NCBI GenBank assembly: GCA_900199595.1
Contig: FZRB01000007.1
Span: 1-64,000 of the forward strand
DNA: 64,000 nt
Origin: Lachnospiraceae bacterium
Lineage (GTDB): Bacteria; Bacillota; Clostridia; Lachnospirales; Lachnospiraceae
Direction of reading: 5' to 3'
Shown: in pieces, positions 1-7,520 of the stretch
How the letters are laid out: each line of letters opens with the position of its first letter
Position numbering within the stretch: the stretch's first letter is position 1
Made by a program: the position numbers and the translations under genes
Notes under the pieces: generated by a model
Database searches by the model: none
Told to the model about the DNA's origin: nothing
Seen by the model: the letters and a program-made list of their open reading frames with translations, nothing else

Positions 1-1
1 C

Positions 2-274
2 TGGTATGATAACTGGGATGCAATCTGTCCGATTTTCAAGTTCTCATCAGAGGTAAGAACTGTCATCTATACTACCAACGCCATCGAAAGCCTCAATGCC
101 ACTTATCGCAAGCTGAACCGTCAAAGAAGCGTTTTTCCGAGTGATCAGGCTCTTCTTAAAGCATTATACCTATCCACTTTTGAAGCGACCAAGAAATGGA
201 CCATGCCACTCCGAAACTGGGGAAGAGTCTATGGTGAGCTTCAGATTATGTATGAAGGAAGACTTCCAGAATAA
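2..274 (+). CDS. IS256-family (mutator-type) transposase, C-terminal fragment cut by window edge
   Basis: An open frame runs from the left edge to a TAA at 272-274 and gives about 90 residues. It contains TTNAIESLN followed by a stretch on residue numbering and cutting at Arg/Lys (YRKLNRQRSVFP), and ends near WTMPLRNWGRVYGELQI. This is the conserved C-terminal part of IS256/mutator DDE transposases, including the region around the last catalytic Glu. The enzyme would move the insertion sequence it belongs to. Only the 3' end is visible, so I cannot tell whether the element is intact. It converges on the radical-SAM operon with a shared terminator between them. Confidence 0.9.
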   Translation, partial: WYDNWDAICPIFKFSSEVRTVIYTTNAIESLNATYRKLNRQRSVFPSDQALLKALYLSTFEATKKWTMPLRNWGRVYGELQIMYEGRLPE

Positions 275-280
275 AAATAT

Positions 281-309
281 GAGCTTCAGTCCTACTTGGG
301 CTGAAGCTC
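281..309. terminator. Bidirectional terminator between transposase and radical-SAM operon
   Basis: GAGCTTCAG (281-289) pairs perfectly with CTGAAGCTC (301-309). On the minus strand the hairpin is followed by ATATTTTTATT, a good T tract for the leftward radical-SAM operon. On the plus strand the T run is weaker. It sits 7 bp after the transposase stop. Confidence 0.75.
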
Positions 310-342
310 CTTTGTGCGATTATCTTCCGGTTTATTCTTCCA

Positions 343-1266
343 TCAAGGATTATGTATTACATTTCTCTTTCCACTATTGGCAGTTCCTCTTACTTCTTCG
401 TGGTAAAAGTAATCTACAATTGTTGGATGTCCTTTCTCTACTCTCTCATACGGAGTTTCATTATCAACAAACCTGCAATCATACTTTTGGGCCAGCTCTT
501 CTGCTTTCTTTTCCAGCGCTTCAAAATAGCTGCGGTTCTTTTTGTTATAAATTTCGTCATACAGCGGCACCAGATCTGGATGTTTATCGGAAATGTATTT
601 CATGATATCTGCCTTAAAACCTCCGCGAAGATTCAGATTCTCAAGCCATACAAGGTCACACTGATCTTTTGTCCTGTCTATGATTGCTTCTATATCCGTA
701 ATCCCCGGGAACACGGGTGAAATGAAGCAAATTGTACGAATGCCTGCCGCATATACCTCTTTCATTGCAGCAAGCCTTCTTTCTATGCTTACTGCCGCAT
801 CCATATCATCTTTAAACTCTTCATCAAGAGTATTGATTGACCATGATACTGTAAGTCTGCTATTTTCATTGATCTCTTTTAGCAGATCCAGATCTCTTAG
901 TACAAGGTCTGACTTTGTGCAGATAAGTATGTCCGCACCACTGTCCTTTAGTTCTTCCAGAAGTCTTCTTGTATTTTTATATGTTTTCTCTAGCGGATTA
1001 TAACCATCCGTAACCGTTCCAATAATCACCTTCTGGCCGGCATACTTCTTTGGATTCTTTATTACAGGCCAGTCTTTCACATCCATGAAAGTTCCCCATT
1101 CCTCCGTATGCCCTGTAAAGCGTTTCATAAAAGATGCGTAGCAGTATTTACAGGCATGGGGACACCCCACATAGGGATTCACCGAATATCCTCCAATAGG
1201 AGTATTCGATTTTGTCATTACACTTTTTGTTTCTATATGATTTACTTTGATTTCTGGTTGTTCCAT
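343..1266 (-). CDS. Radical SAM protein, SPL-like ('radical SAM mobile pair protein B')
   Basis: This 307-residue protein carries the radical-SAM cluster motif CX3CX2C at Cys35, Cys39 and Cys42 (VGCPHACKYCYAS), which binds the 4Fe-4S cluster that cleaves S-adenosylmethionine. The following TDGYNPLEKTYKNTRRLLE and the TIM-barrel strands resemble the spore-photoproduct-lyase-like radical SAM proteins. The gene overlaps the 3' end of the second radical-SAM gene by 25 bp and is the last gene of a MarR-rSAM-rSAM operon. I recognise the trio as the arrangement annotated in public genomes as the radical SAM mobile pair system. The substrate is unknown. No frameshift or missing cysteine is seen. Confidence 0.88.
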   Translation of the reverse strand: MEQPEIKVNHIETKSVMTKSNTPIGGYSVNPYVGCPHACKYCYASFMKRFTGHTEEWGTFMDVKDWPVIKNPKKYAGQKVIIGTVTDGYNPLEKTYKNTRRLLEELKDSGADILICTKSDLVLRDLDLLKEINENSRLTVSWSINTLDEEFKDDMDAAVSIERRLAAMKEVYAAGIRTICFISPVFPGITDIEAIIDRTKDQCDLVWLENLNLRGGFKADIMKYISDKHPDLVPLYDEIYNKKNRSYFEALEKKAEELAQKYDCRFVDNETPYERVEKGHPTIVDYFYHEEVRGTANSGKRNVIHNP

Positions 1267-1940
1267 ATCCTCTGTTCCTCCAGCACTTTGTTAAAAGCAT
1301 CCGGCATTTCCTGTATCATTTCTTCTCCCATAATCGGAACAAGATCTTCTTTCCAGAATACAGGAATGTTCAGTTCATGAGCCTGTTCTGTCAATGAATA
1401 AACCCACCCGGGATCTGTTTTAACAGTCCTGCTCTTTGCACCTGTCATGGTTCCCACCACAATCCAGTCAATGCCTGTAAGATCAACCTTACCCGGATCA
1501 TCGAACAAAGGCTCAAAGGTAACATGATATTTTTTTGCCTTCACATTGCTCCGCAGTGCATCAATACGCCATAACTCAGACTTTCTCGTAACTGTAACGC
1601 CAAACCATGCATTATCAAGATCTGTTTCAAAAGACAGAAGATCCGGTCGTTTGGTAAGAAAAAGAAACTGGTGCTGAGGATTCTCTGCTATCTTTTTAAA
1701 GACTTCCTCTCTCCATTCCTCATGCCAGCCCGAGAGATCGCTCATACCGGTCAGCAGAAAATTCTGCGGCTTTTTCTTTTCCATCATACGAAGCTTTCCT
1801 TGAAAAAACTGTGGCTTTTCAAAATCATCTATGATGTGATAACGCCTCGTATTGTTTCTGGCATAGCAGTACGGACATCCAACAGTGCACCCTATAACAA
1901 GATTCATGTTCTGAATCTGATCTTTAATACAGATACTCAT
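1242..1940 (-). CDS. Radical SAM protein, DUF5131-like ('radical SAM mobile pair protein A')
   Basis: A 232-residue protein with CX3CX2C at Cys18, Cys22 and Cys25 (GCTVGCPYCYAR) very near the N-terminus. Later segments (LLTGMSDLSGWHEEW, FLFLTKRPDLL, NAWFGVTVT, WIVVGTMTGAKSR) match the phage Gp37/Gp68-like or DUF5131 radical-SAM family. It is shorter than most members. Its start overlaps the MarR gene stop by 4 bp (ATGA) and its end overlaps the second radical-SAM gene, so the three are translationally coupled. The product and substrate are not known; modification of nucleic acid or of a small molecule is only a guess from the family. Confidence 0.87.
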   Translation of the reverse strand: MSICIKDQIQNMNLVIGCTVGCPYCYARNNTRRYHIIDDFEKPQFFQGKLRMMEKKKPQNFLLTGMSDLSGWHEEWREEVFKKIAENPQHQFLFLTKRPDLLSFETDLDNAWFGVTVTRKSELWRIDALRSNVKAKKYHVTFEPLFDDPGKVDLTGIDWIVVGTMTGAKSRTVKTDPGWVYSLTEQAHELNIPVFWKEDLVPIMGEEMIQEMPDAFNKVLEEQRIWNNQKSK

Positions 1941-2374
1941 TTGTCACTCCATTCCTCAAGGTTTACCCTGATGCGGTTAAGATACTCTTCAAACTGAAGA
2001 ATCTCTTTATCCGTAAAATCACGATAATAAATATTCCCCATCTCATTGGATACGGAGTCATAAGCTTCTTTAAGTTCTTTGGCTTTATCTGTGAGGAACA
2101 GAAGAGTTTTTCTCTTATCAGCTTCATCCGTTTTGCGGCTTATCAGTCCGTTTTTTTCCATCCGCTCAAGCATGGTCGTAAGTGAAGTAATTGCAAGTCC
2201 GCTTTTCTCGGAAATAATTTTAATAGGAACACCATCTTCTTGCCATAAGACATAAAGAATCCTTCCCTGAGCTCCGTTAAATGCATCAATGTTTTTTTTT
2301 GCCAGTATTCTTTCAAATATACGATCACCCAGCTGTTTTATTTTTGTAACAAGAAATCCACCATTTGTCTTCAT
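1937..2374 (-). CDS. MarR-family transcriptional regulator of the radical-SAM pair
   Basis: About 145 residues with the MarR winged-helix layout: N-terminal helix, then LYVLWQEDGVPIKIISEKSGLAITSLTTMLERMEKNGLI as the helix-turn-helix and RKTDEADKRKTLLFLTDKAKEL as the wing. I place the start at the ATG at 2374, which has AGGAG nine bases upstream. A TTG six bases further upstream would leave only three bases to that site. The gene leads the operon, and the palindromic site just upstream overlaps both promoter and ribosome binding site, so autorepression is the obvious model. The ligand that would release it is unknown. Confidence 0.9.
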   Translation of the reverse strand: MKTNGGFLVTKIKQLGDRIFERILAKKNIDAFNGAQGRILYVLWQEDGVPIKIISEKSGLAITSLTTMLERMEKNGLISRKTDEADKRKTLLFLTDKAKELKEAYDSVSNEMGNIYYRDFTDKEILQFEEYLNRIRVNLEEWSDK

Positions 2375-2380
2375 AATCAA

Positions 2381-2430
2381 ATACTCCTATATCGTAGTTT
2401 TATACTACCATATAGGAGTATTTGTGTCAA
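2381..2430 (-). promoter_or_regulatory. Promoter with overlapping MarR-type palindromic operator
   Basis: Reading leftward, TTGACA (2425-2430) and TAGTAT (2402-2407) are separated by 17 bp, a near-consensus sigma-A promoter. ATACTCCTATAT (2381-2392) and ATATAGGAGTAT (2410-2421) are perfect 12-bp arms of an inverted repeat, extended inward by GTAGT/ACTAC after one mismatch. The left arm contains the AGGAG ribosome binding site of the MarR gene. Binding by the MarR dimer would cover the -10 region and the start of the message. Confidence 0.8.
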
Positions 2431-2493
2431 GCACACATATCATAACTTCCGATTTTGTGTTCCAGCATTCATCACGGCAAACAGAAATTTGTA

Positions 2494-2907
2494 TCACAGA
2501 ACCATCAGCAATGTTCCGGCTCCAATCAGGATACACCCTATCACTGACTTAAAAGTAAATTCTTCATGCAGAAAAACAAACGCCAGTATCAGCGTAATGA
2601 CAACGGACAACTTATCAATCGGGACGACTTTTGAAGCGTCTCCCATCTGCAAGGCCTTGTAATAGCAAAGCCATGAGGCACCAGTAGCAAGGCCGGACAG
2701 AATCAGGAAAATCCAGCATTTCTGGCTAATGTCTTTTATTCCGGCTTGCTGATGAGTAATAAATACCATTCCCCATGCCATGATAACAACAACCATCGTA
2801 CGGATTGCAGTAGCCAGATTCGATCCGACACCTTCAATTCCTATCTTTGCCAATATTGATGTCAGTGCGGCAAAGATTGCCGAACCAAGCGCTAATAAAA
2901 ACCACAT
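2494..2907 (-). CDS. EamA/DMT-superfamily membrane protein (half-size)
   Basis: A 137-residue, very hydrophobic protein with about four to five membrane segments. The C-terminal part (DKLSVVITLILAFVFLHEEFTFKSVIGCILIGAGTLLMVL) is the typical EamA repeat end. Full EamA transporters have two such repeats and about 300 residues; this is a single-repeat form, which would work as a dimer like EmrE-type small exporters. The substrate cannot be read from sequence. AAGGAG lies at a good distance before the ATG. It runs in the same direction as the radical-SAM operon but that operon has its own promoter in between. Confidence 0.8.
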   Translation of the reverse strand: MWFLLALGSAIFAALTSILAKIGIEGVGSNLATAIRTMVVVIMAWGMVFITHQQAGIKDISQKCWIFLILSGLATGASWLCYYKALQMGDASKVVPIDKLSVVITLILAFVFLHEEFTFKSVIGCILIGAGTLLMVL

Positions 2908-3018
2908 AGTGATACTCCTTCAAATCCCAATTTGCTTAACCGTTTATACTAGAATATAATTATATACCAAATTTATCATAATTCTTGACGAAATCAATGG
3001 GATTAGGTATAGTCAAAG

Positions 3019-3056
3019 CGAGCTGGACAACGGTAATCTTACCGCCATACAGCTCG
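3019..3056. repeat. Nested 38-bp palindrome beside a serine recombinase gene
   Basis: Two symmetric arm pairs share one centre: CGAGCTG (3019-3025) with CAGCTCG (3050-3056), and CGGTAA (3031-3036) with TTACCG (3039-3044). The five-base spacers on both sides are equal in length. It lies just downstream of the serine recombinase gene, in the non-coding stretch between it and the EamA gene. Candidate recombination (res-like) site, operator or terminator; no long T run follows. Confidence 0.55.
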
Positions 3057-3093
3057 TCAATTATCTTAGGATATCTTATTTACAGAAAAACTT

Positions 3094-3663
3094 TCACACA
3101 CTCGCCCGGGAACAATTCATAATTCGAGCCATTTCGGAAATATTGATATTATTGGACTTATACATCTGATAGTACTTCCAAAACTTATCAGGGAGACTTT
3201 CTTTAGTTGTTTCCGGTCTTCCTATCTGTTTTCCTTTGGCAGCTGCGTTCTTCATCCCTGACTTTACTCTTTGTGATATGATATTGCGTTCCATTTCAGC
3301 AAACACACCCCACATCTTAACCATGCCTTCGGTCATCGGATCTATTTCACCTTTGGAACAGTCGACACGAAAAGAACCACCGATATCAAGTATCAGTTTC
3401 TTGTCTTTGACAGTCTGAAGAATCTCGCACAGATGCTTGGTGGATCTTGTGAGCCTTGATACTTCCGTGGTGGCAATAGTATCTCCTTCTGATATGATAT
3501 CCAAGAGTTTCCAGAGTTCGGCACGGTCATCTTTGGTGCCGGATTCATATTCCCAGTAAATATATTTATCATCTGTAACGCCAAGAGCATAAAGTTCTCT
3601 CTTTTGTCTATTTATATCCTGACGTTCTTCGCTGGTCGAACACCGAGCATATCCATATATCAT
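3094..3663 (-). CDS. Small serine recombinase (resolvase/invertase family), C-terminus shortened
   Basis: A 189-residue resolvase. The N-terminal catalytic domain has GYARCSTSEERQDINRQ with nucleophile Ser9 and the active-site arginines in EVSRLTRSTKH (Arg70, Arg73). MWGVFAEMERNIISQRVKSGM is the usual end of the catalytic domain and long helix. The C-terminal helix-turn-helix (ISEMARIMNCSRASV) stops abruptly at a TGA; readthrough would add KFFCK before the next stop. The DNA-binding domain is therefore a few residues short, perhaps through a nonsense change. AAAGGA precedes the ATG. Likely role: resolution or inversion of mobile DNA. Confidence 0.85.
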   Translation of the reverse strand: MIYGYARCSTSEERQDINRQKRELYALGVTDDKYIYWEYESGTKDDRAELWKLLDIISEGDTIATTEVSRLTRSTKHLCEILQTVKDKKLILDIGGSFRVDCSKGEIDPMTEGMVKMWGVFAEMERNIISQRVKSGMKNAAAKGKQIGRPETTKESLPDKFWKYYQMYKSNNINISEMARIMNCSRASV

Positions 3664-3686
3664 AAAATCAGTCCTTTCTGTTCAAA

Positions 3687-3727
3687 AAAAGGGTGGCTGA
3701 CTTTCTTTTACAAAAATCAGCCTTTTT
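3687..3727. terminator. Terminator-like hairpin upstream of the resolvase gene
   Basis: AAAAAGG and GGCTGA (3695-3700) face TCAGCC (3717-3722) and TTTTT, forming a hairpin with A and T tracts on both sides, so it could act in either direction. It would end leftward transcription from the 85-residue gene before the resolvase gene. Confidence 0.5.
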
Positions 3728-3840
3728 CTTATCTGTTTTAGATGCATTTCAAGTGTATACGAAATCATCTGTTTTCTTTTACAGTTTATCATTATCCTAT
3801 AAATAAAACAACATATTGACTTTACCTCGAAGTGGTTGAA

Positions 3841-4098
3841 TTAATTTGTTAGTCTATTGTATTTTTCTTCCACAGATAATTCTGTACTGTTCAGTATAGA
3901 TAAGTATTCTTGATTCATTTCATCAGAATGGTATTTTGAATATTTAGAATTTCTACGAATTATACTTTCTATATTCCATAGTCCTAAAAACTCATCATAA
4001 TCTAATCCGCTACCACCGGATAACGCAATTATAATATGATCCATTTTCATAAAATCATCCCATGCCCGTATCAAGTCTTTAAAATCTGTTGAATTCAT
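3841..4098 (-). CDS. Small hypothetical protein, paralogue of the 7.0-7.2 kb protein
   Basis: An 85-residue acidic soluble protein with no recognised domain. AAGGAG sits eight bases before the ATG, which supports a real gene. It aligns along its length with the 76-residue product at 7012-7242: both start MN, share a helix around D/LIxAxxD, keep D(H/R)II, NSKYS and end with an (S)IL...LSxEE pattern. The two genes lie on the same strand on either side of the helicase gene. Function unknown; a small accessory or immunity-like protein duplicated within the mobile region is possible. Confidence 0.65.
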   Translation of the reverse strand: MNSTDFKDLIRAWDDFMKMDHIIIALSGGSGLDYDEFLGLWNIESIIRRNSKYSKYHSDEMNQEYLSILNSTELSVEEKYNRLTN

Positions 4099-4376
4099 TT
4101 TTTATCACTCCTTTTGATTATATTATTATTAGTGAAACATAACATAAGTGTCATTGTTTTTGAAGCTACCAGGAGCGAATAATTATTTGCTGATAGAAAA
4201 GTATTTTTTACAGGATGAAGAGTAGGGAAATGCCGGTTATATAAAATTTTATTAAAGTTCATATTAAAGGCTATTAGTAAAATAACAAGGGTATAAAGGC
4301 TCTTGATCAGTTAATAACTATTCGAAATAACATTGCACAAATAATACTAAGAACTGTTTTTGCGTTTTTCGTTTTG

Positions 4377-4468
4377 TTTTCCCCATAATGGTCGTAGATG
4401 AAGCTTTTGAGGGTGGATTATGTCGGTGTTTAAAGAGGTTTACCCCATTGTGTTAAGCGTGTTACACG
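4377..4468 (+). promoter_or_regulatory. Upstream region of the helicase gene with TTTTCCCCATAAT box and small palindrome
   Basis: The 400-bp gap before the helicase gene contains the box TTTTCCCCATAAT (4377-4389), preceded by a T-rich run. Closely similar boxes occur upstream of genes at 22.26 kb and 18.33 kb. A short palindrome CGTGTTACACG is at 4458-4468, followed by AAGGAGG before the start codon. The stretch 4100-4370 is AT-rich and shows nothing else I can name. Confidence 0.4.
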
Positions 4469-4502
4469 TCGACTAAAGAAAAGAATAAGGAGGATATAGA
4501 AA

Positions 4503-6590
4503 ATGAAGGACGATAATATGAAGAATGGTAAGTATTTGGATAGTAAACAGCAGAGTGATATATCAAAAGAAATCACAAATAGTGATCATCATAGCGTTGG
4601 AGACTGCTCCAAAACAAAACTGAAATTTCATGGTGTAGAAAGCAACTGTGCTCTTGTATCATTTGGAAAAGAGTATGTTTATATTAATGTTGAAAAATAT
4701 GCGGCTAAATGGATTTTAAAGAATGAAAAATTCATTCTTATGGTGCCGTTCAGATACATGGAGGGATTTCTTGAAGACATTTCTGTAAAGGGGGAATATG
4801 GATTCATAGCATCTGATGATCTGATGCATGCTTATGATAAATACAAAAAAATGATTAATAATCCGGCCACTCTTAAGCCTCTTGATGGTGTAGATGGATG
4901 TGGTAATGATACATATGAGCTGTCATTCAATGACTATCTTTTTAATCGTAAGCTTCTTGAACATCGAGGTGAGTTTTTTCATTTCATGGATTCTCAGAAT
5001 TATAGCAATAAAGTGCTTCTTTCTACAGATGACACTTTACTCCCGGAACTTCTGTCTTTTTTGGAAAATGAAAATGTGGATGTTTCAGCTGTAAGAAACA
5101 GATCTAAAACGGATAGAAATGTTAGTGAAAACACCTTGGTAGATATTGATTCGCTTAATTCCGCTGTGAAACCATATCCTTATCAGATTGAGGATGCAGA
5201 TAAGATCATTAAAATGAAACGAGCCCTGATAGCGCATGAGATGGGATGTGGAAAGACTAAGATTTCATTATTTGTTGGAATAAGCATAGAGGGATGTAAG
5301 TTAATCATCTGTCCGGAATCGTTAAGGCTGAATTGGCAAAGAGAAATTCTCCAGGTAGATAAGAATGCAGATATAATCATTGTAAAATCAAATAAAGAAC
5401 CGGATTGGAATCATGAGTGGATCATAATGGGATATAAGACAGCGGTAAAGTATTATTCTTCAATTCCGACAAGTAAGATCAGCTGTTTGTTTGTCGATGA
5501 GGCTCATAAATGCAAAGCTGTGGATAATTATGGTCGTCCTGGATCAAAACAGGCTAATACAGTAATTGGTCTTGCTGATGCGATAGAGAATGTTTATCTT
5601 ATTACTGGAACACCAATGCCTACGAGCAATAAAGATTTGTATAATATTCTAGTTATTCTGAAAGCTATAAATCCGAACATTAATCGATCTTTCTTTCATT
5701 TTGGACTTAAATATTGTAATGCTCACGAAACAATGTACGGCTGGGATTTCAATGGTTCCTCAAATACATCCGAGTTACACAAGTTTCTTTCAAGATATAT
5801 GGTAAGACGTCTCAGAAAGGATGTCCTACCAGATTTAAATAAGAATAGGATTCCTATAATTACTGACAATTCTCTACCACGAGATTATATTTCAATCGAA
5901 AAAAGGCTGATAGAATTAAGAAAAACAGACTTAATCGCTGAAGCAAACAATGATAATATATATCATAGGAAGAATCCTAATAAAGATACATATATGGGAC
6001 TGGCAATGACGGGAAGACGATTGCTTTCTGCATGCAAACTCAAAACTGCTATTGAAATGGCAAAAGAGCTGTATGAGGATGAAAAATCTGTTGTATTGGT
6101 TACGGAGTTTGTCGAAACCATGGAAAATATGGAAAAGGAATTTAAGCAGAAGGCCTGTTACATCAAAGGTGGAATGTCGGATGCTGAAAAGCAAATGGCA
6201 ATTGATCAATTTCAAAAAGGTGAGAAAAAAATATGCTGCATGAGTCTGATTGCTGCTGGTGTAGGTATCACTTTGACCAAGGCTCACCATATGATAATAT
6301 GTGACCTGGACTGGACTCCTGCTAACATGGTGCAGGTAGAAGACCGGATCTGTCGTGACGGACAAACTGAATCCTGTAATATATATTATGTCTGTCATAA
6401 AGAATCTATATTAGACAATATATTTATAAATATGATTACAGAAAAATCTGAAAATATTGACCAGGTAGTCGATCAGGCTGAAAACACAATTGATTTGGTC
6501 AAAATGATTAATGAATCAAACAATAAAGAAGCAAATACATTCATATCTATACTTAAAATGCGTCTTGAAAAAATTATAGAAAATGAATGA
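4503..6590 (+). CDS. SNF2/DEAH-type superfamily 2 helicase-like ATPase
   Basis: A 695-residue protein. Residues 1-220 form a unique N-terminal region. The helicase core starts near YPYQIEDA (residue 225), with Walker A GCGKT (248-252), DEAH (332-335), the TGTP motif (near residue 365) and, in the second RecA domain, AAGVGITLTKAHHMIICD and QVEDRICRDGQ. The last motif is typical of SNF2/SMARCAL1-like DNA translocases. It probably moves on or remodels double-stranded DNA rather than unwinding RNA. It is alone on the plus strand between two minus-strand paralogues. AAGGAGG precedes the ATG. A role in element maintenance or defence is inference from context only. Confidence 0.85.
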   Translation: MKDDNMKNGKYLDSKQQSDISKEITNSDHHSVGDCSKTKLKFHGVESNCALVSFGKEYVYINVEKYAAKWILKNEKFILMVPFRYMEGFLEDISVKGEYGFIASDDLMHAYDKYKKMINNPATLKPLDGVDGCGNDTYELSFNDYLFNRKLLEHRGEFFHFMDSQNYSNKVLLSTDDTLLPELLSFLENENVDVSAVRNRSKTDRNVSENTLVDIDSLNSAVKPYPYQIEDADKIIKMKRALIAHEMGCGKTKISLFVGISIEGCKLIICPESLRLNWQREILQVDKNADIIIVKSNKEPDWNHEWIIMGYKTAVKYYSSIPTSKISCLFVDEAHKCKAVDNYGRPGSKQANTVIGLADAIENVYLITGTPMPTSNKDLYNILVILKAINPNINRSFFHFGLKYCNAHETMYGWDFNGSSNTSELHKFLSRYMVRRLRKDVLPDLNKNRIPIITDNSLPRDYISIEKRLIELRKTDLIAEANNDNIYHRKNPNKDTYMGLAMTGRRLLSACKLKTAIEMAKELYEDEKSVVLVTEFVETMENMEKEFKQKACYIKGGMSDAEKQMAIDQFQKGEKKICCMSLIAAGVGITLTKAHHMIICDLDWTPANMVQVEDRICRDGQTESCNIYYVCHKESILDNIFINMITEKSENIDQVVDQAENTIDLVKMINESNNKEANTFISILKMRLEKIIENE

Positions 6591-6623
6591 TAGGTACGTT
6601 TGTATTATGAGATGGTGTTTAGG

Positions 6624-6647
6624 GTTCAACTTATGTTCAAGTTGAAC
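6624..6647. repeat. Inverted repeat after helicase gene
   Basis: GTTCAACTT (6624-6632) and AAGTTGAAC (6639-6647) are perfect arms around a six-base loop, 34 bp after the helicase stop. A third partial copy (AGTTGAA) follows. There is no T run, so it may be a weak terminator or a binding site. Confidence 0.45.
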
Positions 6648-6710
6648 AGAAGTTGAAAAATATTGATACAAATTGAATGAAGTCGCTTTTATAGGATTTA
6701 AAAGGGCTTA

Positions 6711-6829
6711 AAATGTGGTATTATATGAGTACAGGGTTTTAAATACTTAAGAGGGAGAAGATAATCTGAATATGAAGATAAAATCGATATGCATATTATT
6801 GGTGGTATCTTTTATAGTATTTCTTTTTA
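6711..6829 (+). repeat. Upstream repeat copy A (inverted relative to 16312-16430)
   Basis: About 120 bp nearly identical, in opposite orientation, to 16312-16430. It spans the presumed promoter, the leader and the first signal-peptide codons of the two paralogous surface-protein genes. TATTATATGAG and GAGGGAG within the repeat are candidate promoter and ribosome-binding elements. The two copies lie about 9.5 kb apart around the defence island. Confidence 0.8.
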
Positions 6830-7029
6830 ATATGGTTCCCGGGATTAGTATAAGGGCTGTGAGCGCTATAGATAATACATGGGATGATAACGGAATTCCA
6901 ATTATAATAGCCAACGGAGATGATTCTGACGATACTATTTGCTTAAAATGCGGGTGCAACATATCTGACTTACGTAGAATAGATTATTATAATAAGTATC
7001 AAATCTATCCATTAAATTTCTTCCGATGA
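6772..7029 (+). pseudogene. Truncated surface leucine-rich-repeat protein paralogue (N-terminal part only)
   Basis: The 85-residue frame encodes a signal peptide (SICILLVVSFIVFLF), then DNGIPIII and the CLKCGCNISDL motif, and stops after YPLNFFR. It matches residues 1 to about 85 of the 520-residue protein at 14807-16369, with the same upstream sequence, and the similarity ends where the tail of the minus-strand small gene begins. The rest (ligand-like domain, Thr/Pro linker and repeats) is absent. Most likely a remnant left by recombination or insertion; secretion of a short peptide is possible but less likely. Confidence 0.7.
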
Positions 7030-7242
7030 TAAAGAATCATTTTGTAAAATATGTAATATGCCGTCTATCTCAACACTACTACTATACTTAGAATTTGCTT
7101 TAATCAAACTTGGAAGATTTCCCAATGATGGAAATATGTCTTCATCAATACCTACCATTCCATCGATTTGCATAATTATACGGTCAAGCCTATATAGATC
7201 ACTATAAGCTTCTATTAATGCTACCATCACTTCTTTATTCAT
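7012..7242 (-). CDS. Small hypothetical protein, paralogue of the 3.8-4.1 kb protein
   Basis: A 76-residue acidic protein with GAGG seven bases before the ATG. Similarity to the 85-residue product at 3841-4098 is clear: matching N-terminal helix, DRIIMQIDG versus DHIIIALSG, the NSKYS motif, and ILxxxSLSSEE at the end. It is shorter by about nine C-terminal residues, and its 3' end overlaps the truncated surface-protein frame by 18 bp. That suggests the junction of a rearrangement cut both genes. Function unknown. Confidence 0.6.
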   Translation of the reverse strand: MNKEVMVALIEAYSDLYRLDRIIMQIDGMVGIDEDIFPSLGNLPSLIKANSKYSSSVEIDGILHILQNDSLSSEEI

Positions 7243-7520
7243 ACATCTACCTCGCTTTTTATATTATTCTATCATATTGAGAAGTACATATGAATAAGCC
7301 ATAGGCTATGTTTTATTCGCTGAGAGTAAAAATATCAGCAAACCGTACCATAAAAGATAAAACAGTTTTTCAAATTTCAGAATGAATAAATATTTATCAA
7401 TTGATTATTATCTGATTAACATTCTGATTTCTTTCATCCAAACATTCCATTTTTATTTTTCAACTTTTTAGCGACATTTTATAGACACAATGCATTCATA
7501 TTATAATTTGATGTTCTTAT

